From positions 1,860,001 to 1,924,000 of the forward strand of contig CADCSX010000007.1 in the NCBI GenBank assembly GCA_902805475.1: 64,000 bases of DNA. Reading direction: 5' to 3'. The stretch is from Entonaema liquescens (taxonomy: Eukaryota > Ascomycota > Sordariomycetes > Xylariales > Xylariaceae). The notes under the pieces are model-generated. The model did not search any database. It had not been told where the DNA came from and was given only the letters and a program-made list of their open reading frames with translations. The position numbers and the translations under genes were made by a program. This document shows, in pieces, positions 11,855-23,700 of this stretch (its first letter is position 1; every line of letters starts with the position of its first letter).

Positions 11855-13174
11855 TCAAGACTCACTTAGTGCATTCGCGGCCATCTTTGATCTAGCTTCT
11901 CGGCTATAATCATGTAATTCCCAGATATCCTGGCAACTGGGGGTAGACCGGTGATGTATAGCACTCGCGCCAGGACGGGTAGGAAATATTCCAGGATCGA
12001 TCGGAGGGTGCTCCTGTCGTCTGACACTGAGAGCATGATATGCGTAGCTTAGACCTGACCAGCAATATCCCCATTCTCTATCTAAGACGCTACCATGATG
12101 ATGGATGTTGTCAGTGCAACTACCAAGGTCTTGGAAAACGTCGCACACAATCTCGACCCCACTACGGCCGTGATTATGAATGGCGGTGGTGTTTTCAGTC
12201 TTGCATTCTTTGCAACCTGCAAGTGGATAGGACTGCAGCGAAAGCTCTCCGAGGTCGTAGCCGTCTAGCTCGGGTGGCTTCGAAAATAATAGCTTTGTAT
12301 ATGCCATAGTTGTGAACTTAGTGACGGTATCATACACGCTCGTGTTGAACAGACTGTTCCAATTAAACGACTCTAAGGAGGGGCTAAATGTAGAAGAAAA
12401 TTCAGCGCCGTGGCAACAAGACTTGAAAACTTGTTCCATGGGATAAGTCTTGTTCGCCCAGAGAAAAGGCTTGAGCCGATCCGGGAAAAGCAGTATCCGT
12501 TGGATTTTGTGAAAGTATAAGTTGCCGTCCACAACAACTGCTTCGGTATCCAACTTGGCGTATCCATGGATGAAGTCGGGGTTGTTGCAGGAAGCGCCTA
12601 GCCTTCTGAGCTTCCAATCGGTGGATATGGTAAGATGGGCAGTGGCAATCTTGGGTTCCAGACGGTTACGAGCATTGATTATAGCCTGGCGTCCCTGGTA
12701 GCAGGTAAAGGCATATTGTGGCCATAGCTGGCCAAAAGTCATAAAATCCTGGTTACGACGAATTAACATAGAATTTGCTAGGGCATGTGTGTCTTCTTCG
12801 TAGAGATCGACGAGATTTTGGTGAAGCTTGAAGCAGCGCTCACAGACAAACATGTTGGGCAGGTCTTTTGCCAAGTAGCGAAGGAATTCGGCTCTCTGAA
12901 GGCATGCTGGACTCTGAGAAAAGGCTGGATCCAAGTTGGCGTGCAAAGCACTATGTATTGTAGCGATACACATCTTTCCATAGTCGGTACCCCGGACGAT
13001 GCGAGAGAAGGCCTTGCAAGTTAGAGAGAATATCACGACATATCTATGGTCGAGACCGGATAATATGTGGGAGACGATTTCTATCGGCAGGCACAATATT
13101 AAACAAGACTTGATTGCTTTGGGTCGTGATGAGCTTAGAGCTTGCTCTAACATGGTTAATAGGTTATCCGGCAT
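11855..13174 (-). CDS. F-box domain protein
   Basis: Single exon, 439 residues, ATG at 13174. An F-box-like segment lies at about residues 28-55 (LPIEIVSHILSGLDHRYVVIFSLTCKAF), with the expected Leu-Pro start, hydrophobic spacing and terminal C-K-x-F. The rest has no leucine-rich or WD repeats; it carries scattered Cys and His (for example VCERCFKLH near residue 109 and CKECKTENTTAIHNHG in the C-terminal third), a pattern common in large, fast-evolving fungal F-box families. F-box proteins link a substrate to Skp1-Cullin1 ubiquitin ligases; the substrate here is unknown. It is convergent with snf2 and divergent from slp1. Moderately sure of the F-box, unsure of any specific role. Confidence 0.75.
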   Translation of the reverse strand: MPDNLLTMLEQALSSSRPKAIKSCLILCLPIEIVSHILSGLDHRYVVIFSLTCKAFSRIVRGTDYGKMCIATIHSALHANLDPAFSQSPACLQRAEFLRYLAKDLPNMFVCERCFKLHQNLVDLYEEDTHALANSMLIRRNQDFMTFGQLWPQYAFTCYQGRQAIINARNRLEPKIATAHLTISTDWKLRRLGASCNNPDFIHGYAKLDTEAVVVDGNLYFHKIQRILLFPDRLKPFLWANKTYPMEQVFKSCCHGAEFSSTFSPSLESFNWNSLFNTSVYDTVTKFTTMAYTKLLFSKPPELDGYDLGELSLQSYPLAGCKECKTENTTAIHNHGRSGVEIVCDVFQDLGSCTDNIHHHGSVLDREWGYCWSGLSYAYHALSVRRQEHPPIDPGIFPTRPGASAIHHRSTPSCQDIWELHDYSREARSKMAANALSES

Positions 13175-13998
13175 CTTGTATAATTTGCTAGAAGTGTATC
13201 CTAGACTGGTAAAGTGGTGGAGTGGTGGAGTATGTCAACTCCTATAAATAACGGCTCTAATAAACGGGATGATGGGTGAGGAAGTGGAAGTTTATGTAAA
13301 TGGATCGTGATTGTGTAGGTAGATAACTTGCAACTTGTAACTTGCAACTTGGGAAGTCTTGAAATGTCTTGAAATATGTTGCCTAGAGATGTTGCTATGG
13401 TCAGCACCTTCCGCCTACTGTGTTACTACTGTCCTGTAACTTCACAGTTTGAATAGTTTTGGGGGATTTAGGTTTTATTCTTTTGGCGCTACTGGTTTCT
13501 TTTTCCTCATTCACACTTTCCTCTCGTCACAAGTAGGCAAGAGCTATGAAGTGAGCCGATGGGGAGTCGTTACCTTGGTTAGGTATTCGTGAACCAAGGT
13601 AGTCACTTCCTTGGTACGTATAAGCATGATACATGTTCATCTGTACATCTCTAGTGTATCTGTGCTGCAGCTCCCCAGACAATACCTACATATAGAAAGC
13701 ACGGTCCTCCCCCAGAATGACCTAAAAGTTCATGTATATAAATCACGCTAACCCATTTTAGGTAATAATCAAACAGCATTACACTAGCAATAGCAACTGC
13801 TGCCACTGCTGCCACTTGTAGCTTTCATATTATTAGAAATGTAGATTGTACATGGAATTATGTCTTGTGAGATCGACATTCTGTAATCTACAACTTACCG
13901 TGTTGCAATTTATATAACACAACCACTTCACCTTTCTTCTAACACTTTTACCATATGGACTGTCTTTTTGATCGACGCAAGTCCTCACCACACTTGCA
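13175..13998. promoter_or_regulatory. Divergent promoter spacer, F-box gene and slp1
   Basis: 824 bp. TATA-like stretches occur at about 13735 (TATATAAATC) and 13911 (TTATATAAC), the second about 90 bp before the slp1 ATG. Short direct repeats of CTTGCAACTTG type lie at about 13325-13352 and ACTGCTGCC repeats at about 13797-13817. No gene is seen. Confidence 0.5.
13325..13352. repeat. Short tandem CTTG(C/T)AA repeats
   Basis: Three imperfect copies of an ACTTGCA-type unit, followed shortly by a duplicated GTCTTGAAAT. Lies in the spacer upstream of both divergent genes. Confidence 0.6.
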
Positions 13999-16912
13999 AT
14001 GTGGCTCGCATCCGAGAGGCGACGTATAAATAACATATCTTTTTGTCTGTTTCTAATAGCAGGTCATGCATTTGGTCAAGTCAATTCGAGTACTTCGAGT
14101 ACTTCGAGTACCTCGACCACCTCGACCACCCACGATGTCGCAAAATCCCTTTCGACTACAGCTTCAGCCGAACCTACCTGCGAATCGAGGACCGTGAACT
14201 ACATTACTCATACTCTGCCTCAGCAATGTCTTACCTCTGGTCCTTCATCATTCTCGACTCCCGCTTCCATTCGTGCCACCGTTACCTCCTCTTCTATACC
14301 CGTTGACTCGACGCCCGGCGCTAATGATGCCATCGATCACCAAGAGTTAGACGCCGATGGTAACGACCTTAGCACTGGTGCTTTCATGTCGTTTGAGGAA
14401 TGGAAGGCTATGATGCTCGAGAAATCTGGCCAGGACGCGTTGGAACCGAAACAGCGCAAGAGTAAAGAAGCCCACGGCGAAGCGGACCCAGGAGAGGACT
14501 TCGACAGTCTTGGTGATGAGGGTGAGGTGTCGCTTGATTTCGACGTATACTCTGATAGGATCTCTGAGATAGCGTCGTCGACGAAACCGTCGCAGAAAGA
14601 GAAGGAGAAAGAAAAACAGGTTGAGAAGATTAACTACGATGAGGGATTAGCTCAGGGTTATCGTAGCAAAGATGCCGGGAAGACATGTAAGGAGAGGCTT
14701 TCGTACGCCTCGTTCGACGCTGGCGCGACGGTTAAAAAGGCGAGCCCTGGTGCTAAGAATCCCAAGGCCATCTTAGTCGAAAACAAGGACACGTACATGC
14801 TTCTCGAGTGTGCCATGCAGAACAAGTTTGTCATTATCGAGCTGAGCGACGACATCTTAGTCGATACTGTTGTGATAGCCAATTTCGAATTCTTCTCTAG
14901 CATGATACGCCACTTCCGGGTTAGTGTAAGCGATCGCTATCCCGTCAAACTAGAGAAGTGGAAGGTTTTAGGTACCTTCGAGGCTCGTAATTCCAGAGAT
15001 ATCCAGCCATTCCTAGTCGAGAACCCTCAAATATGGGCCAAGTACTTGCGGATCGAGATCCTTGGCCATTATGGCAATGAATATTATTGTCCCATGTCCC
15101 TCTTGCGTGTCCATGGTACACGCATGCTCGACTCGTGGAAAGAGGCTGACCCTGCCGATATCGAGCCCGAAGAGGACAAGACAATACCTGAAACCCCGAG
15201 GAGACGGTTGAAGAAACCCAGGTCCAAGATGAGGAAGTTGAAGTCGCCGAACCCATCCATCTTGAGGATCAGGTAATCCGCTCAGAGCAGAGCGACTTCA
15301 TCCCTTACTGGGACAAGCACTATTTCTATCATCGCTACCCCTTTAATGCTACCTGTCAAGCAAATGGCGACTACATGTCCCAACGCAGCAAGGAACACGA
15401 AAAGAACAAAACAGCAGCTAAGCCACAACCCGTGAGGACTCTCGAACAGACAATTTCAATTAGCCCGAGCGCATCTTCATCAACGACTCCAACATCAACG
15501 TCTGCTAGTCAGGTTACAGCGGACTCAGTGAGATCAGCATATCCAAGCAGTTCAAGTGAGACGGCAGCGAGTACGGCCATCGCGAATTCGACCGAATCTG
15601 CGCCCGTTTCAACGCCATCTCCAGATCCAAGGTCAGCTACCGTCACGCCAGCAACAACTACCACCGCATCCACCACAACTACATCTTCAAATCTTGTAAA
15701 GACTGCTAGCGTCCAGTCGCCTCCTAAGAGTAAAACGTCTGCCTCAACTTCTGTTGTAAAGCCACCATCTTCGAGAGCCGCCGCATCTAAGAGCCAGCCC
15801 TCCGGCTCCCCACCACGCCGCGCAACAAAACCACCACCAGCACTTCATCCGCTGCCCCAGCACCTACGGTCCAAGACTCGTTCTTCAAAGCGCTTAATAA
15901 ACGCATCCAAGCCCTTGAGTCCAACACCACCCTATCGCTACAGTACATCGAGTCGCAGTCGCGATTCCTCCGGGAAGCCCTAGCACGCCTCGAGAAACGA
16001 CAGGTAGCCAAAGTCGACCTGTTCCTCGACACCCTCAACAAAACCGTCCTCGGTGAGCTGCGCGAGGTCCGCGTGCAGTACGACCAGATCTGGCAATCCA
16101 CCGTCATCGCCCTCGAGACCCAGCGCGAGCAGTCGGAGCGCGAGATCGTCGCCCTGTCCTCCCGCCTCGGCGTCCTCGCCGACGAGGTCATCTTCCAGAA
16201 GCGCATGGCCATCGTCCAGAGCGTCCTGCTCCTCGGCTGCCTCCTCCTCGTCATCTTCTCCCGCGGTGGCCTCGCTCAAGCCGCTGCCGAATCGTATTAT
16301 CCCGCACAATTCTTCGGCGGCGGCGGCGGCGGCCCTTCCCGGCTCGCGTCTCCCATCTTCCCGTCCACGCCTAGAGTAGTCCATCGTCGCGACGGCGCCT
16401 CTATGCTCTCCCCCGGCGACGATAGTCCCGTCCCGAGCACCCCGCAGCAATCCCACTTGCGCCGCAGTCCAAGCCAGACCCCGGATTCTTCTTCGTCGTC
16501 TCTGCACCGTCGACCGCGCAGGATGAGCTCCTCCAGACCTGGTGGCGTTAATGTCAACGAGACCCCCGAGTCTGTCGGTCATCGAAGGCCCTCGCCGGGT
16601 AGAACCACGTCCGAGCCCCCTTCGAGTGGCTTCTACCGGGCTCCCACGCCGTCGAGCGTAGACGCGGGTTATGATTCAGAGCCGGCCATGACGCCATCTA
16701 GAGATGGCGAATATTACGCTACGGCAGTAGATGGCGGGAAGAGTACCGTGTTGAGTTACCCGGAGGTGCTAGCTAGGAAATCGGAGAGGCAGTTGACGCC
16801 GTCATCAGAGACTGACGGTGCTGAGTATATACCACTATCAAGCAGGCCTCCTTTAACACATTCTACGTCAGCGCAGAAGCCTCTCCCTACTTTACCAGAG
16901 GATCCCGATTAA
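13999..16912 (+). CDS. slp1: Slp1/osteopotentia-type SUN-domain membrane protein (frame broken twice)
   Basis: One long exon read in three frames; restoring one base at 15194-15197 and one at 15808-15811 gives 972 codons (971 residues). The N-terminus has a short hydrophobic signal (ISFCLFLIAGHAFG) followed by an S/T-rich lumenal stretch with tandem STS repeats. FMSFEEWK near residue 133 is a motif of this family. The mid-protein SUN domain spans about residues 235-380 (YASFDAGATV, NKFVIIELSDDILVDT, LRIEILGHYG). It is followed by FIPYWDKHYFY, an S/T-rich low-complexity region, a predicted coiled coil (FFKALNKRIQALE to ALETQREQSE) and one transmembrane helix near 735-755 (SVLLLGCLLLVIF). Slp1-type SUN proteins sit in the ER or nuclear envelope and in yeast work with Emp65 in protecting soluble ER proteins; role inferred by homology. 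Confidence 0.9.
14089..14133 (+). repeat. In-frame 9-bp tandem repeat in slp1
   Basis: TCGAGTACT-type units repeated, changing to TCGACCACC, encode the STSSTS/TTST run just after the signal peptide. Confidence 0.7.
15194..15197 (+). other. Apparent 1-base deletion (C4 run) in slp1
   Basis: Before the run the frame reads EEDKTIPETP; after it that frame turns into an arginine/lysine-rich sequence and stops at 15276, while the frame one base back reads EETVEETQVQDEEVE and on into FIPYWDKHYFY. Five C's would join them. Confidence 0.85.
15808..15811 (+). other. Second apparent 1-base deletion (C4 run) in slp1
   Basis: The preceding frame goes from QPSGSP into a proline/arginine-rich string ending at 15983; the frame one base back reads TTPRNKTTTSTSS and on into the coiled coil and transmembrane helix. 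Again five C's instead of four restore the frame. Confidence 0.85.
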
Positions 16913-18140
16913 CGTATGTAATTAGTAAAAGCCTGGTAGCTACGAGTAATGAGATTATGATTTTTTTGTTTTAAAAAAAAAACAGTACGTCGATTAGTGA
17001 GATGAGTGTTTGCGAGAAATGCATTTTATTATTTGCCTATCACGCCCAAGATCCGATGCTAACTAAATATAAGCATAAAAGCAGTCGCCACTCCCATGAT
17101 ATATAAAGCTACGCGATTTTTTCTAATTTCCTGCAGCACAATAAGCCCGCTCAACCCCGTTTTTGTCCTGCCAAAGTTGATGCCCCAGTCTAATAAACCA
17201 GGCCAATCTGAACCAAGCACCAACCATAAACCGAACCATGGTGGTACCAATTGTCCCAGTGGTTTAGGTAGGCTGCTGTCAAGTATATCGGGATTCTGAT
17301 CTTCCATTATATACCATGAACCCGGGGCGCATCAAGAGATGCCTGGAACAGTGTAGAGGTGAAAATTTTTCCCGAGTAACGTACCTAACTCGATAGCAAT
17401 ATCTGGTCTAGAAACTCAGAATCTCCCAAAATTTGCATCAAATAAAAGGAAACCACAATGCACACTTCGGGTGTGCCCCTTAGAGTAGTTGAATTTGTTG
17501 CTGCAAGTCTGAGAAGTTTGATTAACAGATCTCAAGACTCAACCCAACCACTCTTTTGTATATTGCCCGCGAGTGCCGAAAATGCTGCGGAAACTGATCG
17601 AATATGTGAAGGCAAAGCATAATTATGGCTCTACTAACGGTAGAGCCGAAACATTGTGAATTCTCTTCGCCGATGAGATTCAACAATAATTAATAATTCA
17701 GGTCGGTATGGTTCTCCCCTGACCTATTGAATACTTTGTGATTGGTAGAAGACTTTTCTCTTTCTTTCTCTTCGGTGTGCGTCTCTCTTCGATTGTTTAA
17801 TTCTCGTGAAGAACGAGCTTAGAAGGCACTTTGGCCGTTTCCCCTGGTAGAAACCCATGCAGCACCAATAGAACCTCTAAAAAATGATGTGAAAACAGTG
17901 AAGGCATCGTTAAACCTGAATTATAGTCAGCTAAGTCTTTTCATATGAAATTGTGTAAACAGATATGATACTTACTAGCAAGCAAATTGTCGTAAATAAG
18001 GGAGGCGATCTAAAATTCTAGTACCACTACTTGTTGTGGATCCGTAGACGATGTGTTTCGAGACGAACCCGAAAGATGTGAAAAAAGAAAAAAATCAAAC
18101 GGAAGTCATCTAAGAGACGACTACAAAATCTGGTAGGGCC
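16913..18140. other. Spacer between convergent slp1 and mei2-like genes
   Basis: 1.2 kb with adjacent T and A runs at about 16961-16982, as expected of 3' UTR sequence. One 82-codon minus-strand frame (17307-17059) ends in a hydrophobic stretch and is listed separately as doubtful. Nothing else is supported. Confidence 0.45.
17059..17307 (-). CDS. Doubtful small ORF with hydrophobic C-terminus
   Basis: 82 codons from an ATG at 17307. The last 20 residues (ALYIMGVATAFMLIFS end) form a plausible membrane helix preceded by basic residues, like a tail anchor. It has no recognised family, no upstream exon I can support, and it lies where 3' UTRs are expected, so it may be chance. Confidence 0.15.
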   Translation of the reverse strand: MEDQNPDILDSSLPKPLGQLVPPWFGLWLVLGSDWPGLLDWGINFGRTKTGLSGLIVLQEIRKNRVALYIMGVATAFMLIFS

Positions 18141-20767
18141 TTACTGCGGGGGGTAATAACTCTGACGGCAAAGAGCTGCATCATAGTCATACTCCTCGAG
18201 TCGGGGGTTTCCACGATCGAATTGAGAACGGCGGCGTCGTTGCTCGTCGCGGAAATGCTGGCCTGCATTAGGTGTAAAGAGACCTATTTGAATATAATGA
18301 GTAGATGTCCTGTAGGCCGTGTAACACATATTCAACATACCGACGTGTTCTGCGTTTTCACAGCTTCTCTTCATCTTCGATTGGTTGTCAGGCTCAGGGA
18401 ATGGCTCCTCCTCGCCAGCCAAATCGGGGCGCGGCCCGTTCAAGGTATAGAAGAGCTAGCGAAGGGTCAACTACTGGCCAAATGGCTCCTAGGATAGACA
18501 CGCATACCTTAGGTCGATAATGAGGTGCCTCAAGCATCACTGAGCTGTTACGGAACTTCTGAACGAGGCAGTCCTTGCCTTGAATGGCTACACTTTCTTT
18601 TAGTATACCCATCAACAAGCTAAAGGAAATCAGTCTAACTCACTCGCATAAGAGACCTCTGCAACCTTGTCGCTCTTGAAGCAATTCCAACGCTGATTGG
18701 CTCTGGCGTGCACGAACTAGAAAGTTGTCAGCGCAGTAGACAGTCGTTTATTGGTGATCGTACATCAATGATATCTAACGGCTAAAAGATTTGGTCAGCA
18801 ATTTTAATCTTCACGTATGGGAGACGGGTAAAGCTCACATCCACAAAGTTGATGAACGCGTAACCGACACTATATAATTGATCAGTAGTTGTCTCTTCCA
18901 CGGATCGGAGGGTTTACTTACTTGCAGTCATTCGCGAAATCGATGCGCAGATACATGAAGTCGTATTTTCCCCAGCTAGAATCATCCACAATCTTCTTTA
19001 GGAGAGCTTGATCAACCTTGTTAGGTATGTTGCGTAGCATAATCTATTTGGTCAGTGTCTATCACCGCAAGTTATAGGCTTTAGTAACTTACTGTCGTAC
19101 GCACGTCGATACCGTCTCGAATGCGGCTGACATCAACATGGTTGTGATGGTTGGCAGGATTGTAGTAGGGAGATCGGGAAATTCGCATTGCATTCTGTCG
19201 GCGACCATCAGTACGGCTAAAATTTTGAAACTGCCGTGGCGTCATGAGGTCACTAGATAGGAATGAGCTGTGCTGTGATAGCGTGGGGCTCGCTAGAGAA
19301 TAATTGCTAGCCGACAACATGCTGCTAGGGGTCCTAGATGAGCTTTGGTCCATCATGTACGGAGGGGTAATTGGTAGTCCAGTATACAGAAGAGGGACCA
19401 CTCCATAAGGCGATGGTAACTGGAAGCCACCCTGAGAGATATTGGGTCTGGCTGGCGTGCTGAACAGAGAATTAGTCGCAGATGGCATGACGGATGGTGC
19501 CCTTCCAATAGACATTCGCCGGAATTCAGCAGCCAAATCTGTCGGTGAGGCCACAGTCCGGGAAGGGCCGTTGATTCCACTCTGCGCCGTAATTGGCATC
19601 AAGTCTGGCCGGTACAGAGTGATGCAAATCTGGAGGCCCTGTTGCGAACACATTAGTACATCGGTTTTCTTATGGCAAAAATAGAATCCTCACCTCGACA
19701 ACGATGCTATTGAACTTCGAAACAGCACGAAGAGACATATCATTATCGCAGTATTCAACAATGGCACTCAGCAGACTTCCCTGGACTCCCTCTCGGATTT
19801 TGAAGGCGAACAAGTCTCCTTCCGACTCTAGAAGTTCCTTTAGAAAACTCTCAAGTTGGTGGGAGGCAATGGGGCTAGCTGAGTGTGGGAAAACACTGAG
19901 ATAGAGTTGGCCCTCGTGTGCAGTGACAGAGCCTGCGCCAGGTTCTACGACCGAAGAAAATTCTCGAGGGCTAACCGAACGAACAGACCAATTGTAAGTT
20001 CGCATGGTCAAGTTTGAGAATACAGTACAGGCACTACGAATGTTGGTAAACCGGACGAATACCTGTTCGCCACATTCATAGACCTGCATACTTCCTTGAA
20101 ACGGAATGCCGATCTGCTGTAGTTCCTGTTAAATAGTTAGCCCATGTATGTGTATCCATCTCGCCTAACGGTGGCATCTTACCGATAGGTAAAGTTCCAC
20201 CTCAGTTCCGGTTAGTCTATTACCAGTGTTGGTAGAGATAACTAGGCATCGAGAGATTCCAGCCTCGGTGCTTAGTTTGTCATGAACAAAGCTCGAACGT
20301 GAGACATTAACCGACGGTGAAGAGAGCCTAGAAGTTTGGGCGTAGTGCTGGCTTAGGTTCTCCGAGAACGCATCTACTCTCTTAGGCTCAGATGCCGAAC
20401 CCCGGGCGGGCAATGCTGAAGGCAGGGGAGAAAAGACAGAGGCGGTAGGAGACAGCTTCTGTCTTTCTTTGAAGCTAGTATCCGCGGGGCCGATGAAAGG
20501 GTCCTTATCTAGATGAAGACTGCCACGGTACATAATACTTGATCGATCAAGAGACTGTGGTGCACTCATCCCATACTTGATAGGGCCAGCTTCGCGAAGA
20601 TTGGCATTAAGCGATCCTGGCACTCGCGCGGATCTAGCAGAGCCATCCTCGGGAGAGAAGGTAGTCAGTCGAGTGTCAGGAGTGCCCTTGAACGAATCGG
20701 CAGCTCCACTTGAGGAATGGGGCGAAGCCGGGTTGAAATGACCCTCACGGGCCTGGTGCATGTTCAT
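18141..20767 (-). CDS. Mei2-like RNA-binding protein (C-terminal Mei2-type RRM)
   Basis: Ten exons on the minus strand: 20767-20183, 20125-19694, 19638-19093, 19043-18922, 18869-18839, 18781-18764, 18716-18644, 18587-18508, 18455-18341, 18283-18141; total 715 codons. The start MNMHQ at 20767 is the first convincing ATG, but an upstream exon cannot be excluded. The N-terminal third is S/P-rich. Exons 2-3 encode RRM-like folds (VFVRFTNIRSACTVF, QLYLSVFPHSA). Exons 4-8 encode the diagnostic Mei2 C-terminal RRM: TIMLRNIPNKVDQALL, DFMYLRIDFANDCNVGYAFINFVD, RWNCFKSDKVAEVSYA, IQGKDCLVQKFRNSSVM. In fission yeast Mei2 drives entry into meiosis by sequestering the mRNA-eliminator Mmi1 with meiRNA; plant AMLs act in development. 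A developmental or meiotic role here is inferred. Exon 6 is an 18-nt microexon. Confidence 0.92.
18764..18781 (-). other. 18-nt microexon of the mei2-like gene
   Basis: Encodes PLDIID, which fills the gap between GYAFINFVD and FVHARANQRW exactly as in Mei2 RRMs (consensus N-F-x-D-P-L-x-I-I-x-F). Flanked by an upstream intron ending TTTTAG and a downstream GTACGA donor; phase 0 on both sides. Confidence 0.88.
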
Positions 20768-23700
20768 CTTGCCAGAAAATTCGCACGATATCTTTAGTAG
20801 TAGATAATCGATGCCCGTTTCAAGACCTCCGTAGGTTTCTGTAATCCGTATTAGTAAGTGTACGTCGTGGTCGAAAAGAAGGCTAGGTAAATGCAAGCAC
20901 GCTAATATGTCAACCTTGATAGTTCATAGCAGGTTGCAGCTAATACGAGGAAGATATGGATGCTAAATATCGCTGATGAGAACTGAAGCTTTTGAAGATG
21001 AACGGCAGTGTGTATTATACTGCCATTGTAAAAGTAATCTTCTAAGTGGGCAATTGTGTAGAGAGGGTTCATGAGGGACGGGGATTGGGGAATTAGATAA
21101 CAAAAAGGGGGGACGAAGAATCGACAGGAAGAAACCCACCAAAGCGCCACTACCCGTGTTGCTGATTCCTTATCAACAATAAACTTGTTACTGAGGTAAG
21201 GTGAGCTGAGCTTCGTACAGGCGACGGGTTTCCTGGTCGAGGACGGTGTTGCCTTGCTACAACCTCGAAGCCTAACGGACACACTTGCTTGTAATCCTCG
21301 AGCCAAGAGAAATATGGCTGCTGCGGAAAATATTAGTGGAGCCCTAGACGTTCAAGATATATCAAATTGATTGCACATTAGGCATGTCTTATAGAGGCAG
21401 ATTTTGAATATGTGATATGGGTAAAATAAAGGAAGAGCGATTGCGGCATATGCTCGTGCGAGTGGAGAACTTGCCATATATCAAGAAAGGAGGGGCGGCA
21501 AGCCGGTAACAACGACACGACTTAGATATTTGAAATGAATAGATACGTCAAATCATAAAATACTGCGTTTGTATGCATCTCTTCTGGCTCGCACGATCTG
21601 GTGCAAAGGCAATAGAAATGAAGCTTATTGGTGCATGAGGTATGCATCACACCAGAAATATGAGATGGCTGAGATATTAAAGAGACAATAGAACTTACTC
21701 TGAATTTATAGTTTCTAAGAATCTTGGGATTGTGTGCGGAGAGATAGGATAGAAAGTCCTGAAATTGTTCCTAGCAAGGAACAGTTTGAGATGGCCTAAA
21801 GTCAATACGGTTGAAGGGTCAATCTACCACCTGGGTTCCGAACCATACACGCGTAAGGTGAATGGAATATTGTTGCTATACTATACGAAACGGAGATGTC
21901 GTCTAGCGGGCGTGAAATGAATTAATTGATAGATGCGTCAACTGGGCGCAAAACTGTTGAAGGCTTGAGTGATCTGTGAAGTTCCTATCCGCACCAAGGC
22001 AAAAGTTCTGAAGAGGGTGATTCGTGAGGTCTGAATGTCTCAAGAAGATTCTTGACGCAATACCGTTCCAAGGCCAACGACTTTCCCCAAGGACAAGAAG
22101 TTCGGGAACGATGGCGTGTAATTGATGAAATCCAGATTGACCCCAAGACGTGACAACGGTCCAAGGTGGAAAGGGTATGAGTGGATTGAGGGGGGGTTAT
22201 ATGTAAGTAGGTTAGTCGATGAGAGAGAGGATGGAGAAGTTTAGAAAATGGTACGAAGTTGTGCGATTAAATAGAAATGATACGCATGAAGATTTTTTGG
22301 TCAAGTGGTAATTAGGAAAGTGCGTTAGGTGCGTTGAGTGCGTCGTTTCCAGTGCAGGATCAAGGTACGCCGTTCATGTAGAAGGTGCTGGTTTCAGAGA
22401 GGGGATAGTTGGCTAAAGAGGTGTAGGTATGTATGTACCTTCCTATCTACTTGAGTACTTGCACCGTCAATTCTACGATTGATCGCTATCTCGCTGCATT
22501 ATTGGGCTGTTGCAAGTAAAATAGCTGCATGCGCTTGTTTGCACCGTGACCTTAGGTATGTACTGAGCTAATAACCTAATCTAGTCAAGGCGTGGTTTAT
22601 CACAGCCAGATGCAACTGCCATATTACCAGACGGATTATCAAGAATCATACGCACTGGCGGAAATCCCCTCCCTGTCCAGACGAGCATACCCTAGGAAGA
22701 TAGCCAATGATTGGTGCACTTGAGCAAATTAGTCTGATGTATTTTTCTCTAGGTACTTACACCGTTCGAGTAACAATAACGCCATTAGTGTTTGCATGTA
22801 TTGGATGCACATGCTGCCCCTTCCAATACTGTGATCACGGACAAGTCCAACTCTACCTCTACTGTATGATTTTACACCTGATTGGGTCAAGCTTTAGCTA
22901 TGAAAAACATTAAAGTGGAAGATCAAGATTTAATATGTTTGCCAATTTTCACACCTACCCCGGATGATATAATATAAAAGCAGCTAAGTTCTTGATGGCG
23001 ACTACAGCAAGGCTGCTAGTTACTGAGATAGTTGGTAATAGAAAATGGAAAATCAGGTAAAAAGGGCTAGCTAGGTATTAATAGATTTTTTCTCTCTTTC
23101 AATACAATCGTCATGACAAAATTGTTACAGTTCTGCCTTGCCTATAGTAGCTTTCAGCATCTATTATGATAGTGACACTACATCATGACTGAAAAGCTGA
23201 AAGTAATTATTATTTCAACTTATTAATGATCCTAAGTCGGATATATACTCGACTGAACAAAAGATAGAATAGTTGAAGGAGACTGGAAATAGACTGATAG
23301 CTACCTACCCATTGGGATGGCCTAATGGGCCTGTTTCCTTCGTGCTATGGAAATCAGATTTGCAACATTCCTGAGTTATGTTACAATATAGCTTTGTTTT
23401 AATAAAATGACAAACCGGCTTAATTATCATCCCAGCCTATGGGTCTTGTAGTCGTCGGATTTGATGGAATATTGCAAACTGTAAGGGAATCGTGATCTTC
23501 TTACTGGTAAGTTACATAGAAGTTATTGGCATCAAAGAATACCACTCCCTGATAGATTTTACCTAGCTCTGGCCTCGTATATTAATAGATGGCACATAAT
23601 TCCTGATTCTCGTAGCATGATCTAGGCTTATAACTTTGAAGAAATCTTGGCGAGGTATGGTGTTGGTAGTGTTGAAAATATAAGCTACGACTTTGGTGGA

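Noticed and set aside
15194..15811. Introns explaining the slp1 frame changes
   Set aside because: Conserved-looking coding sequence continues right up to the homopolymers on both sides, so an intron would remove protein-like sequence; adding one base fits both sites exactly.
20902..21306. 134-codon minus-strand frame as an upstream mei2 exon or separate gene
   Set aside because: No family signal, no convincing splice link to the mei2 frame, and the mei2 protein has a plausible ATG at 20767.
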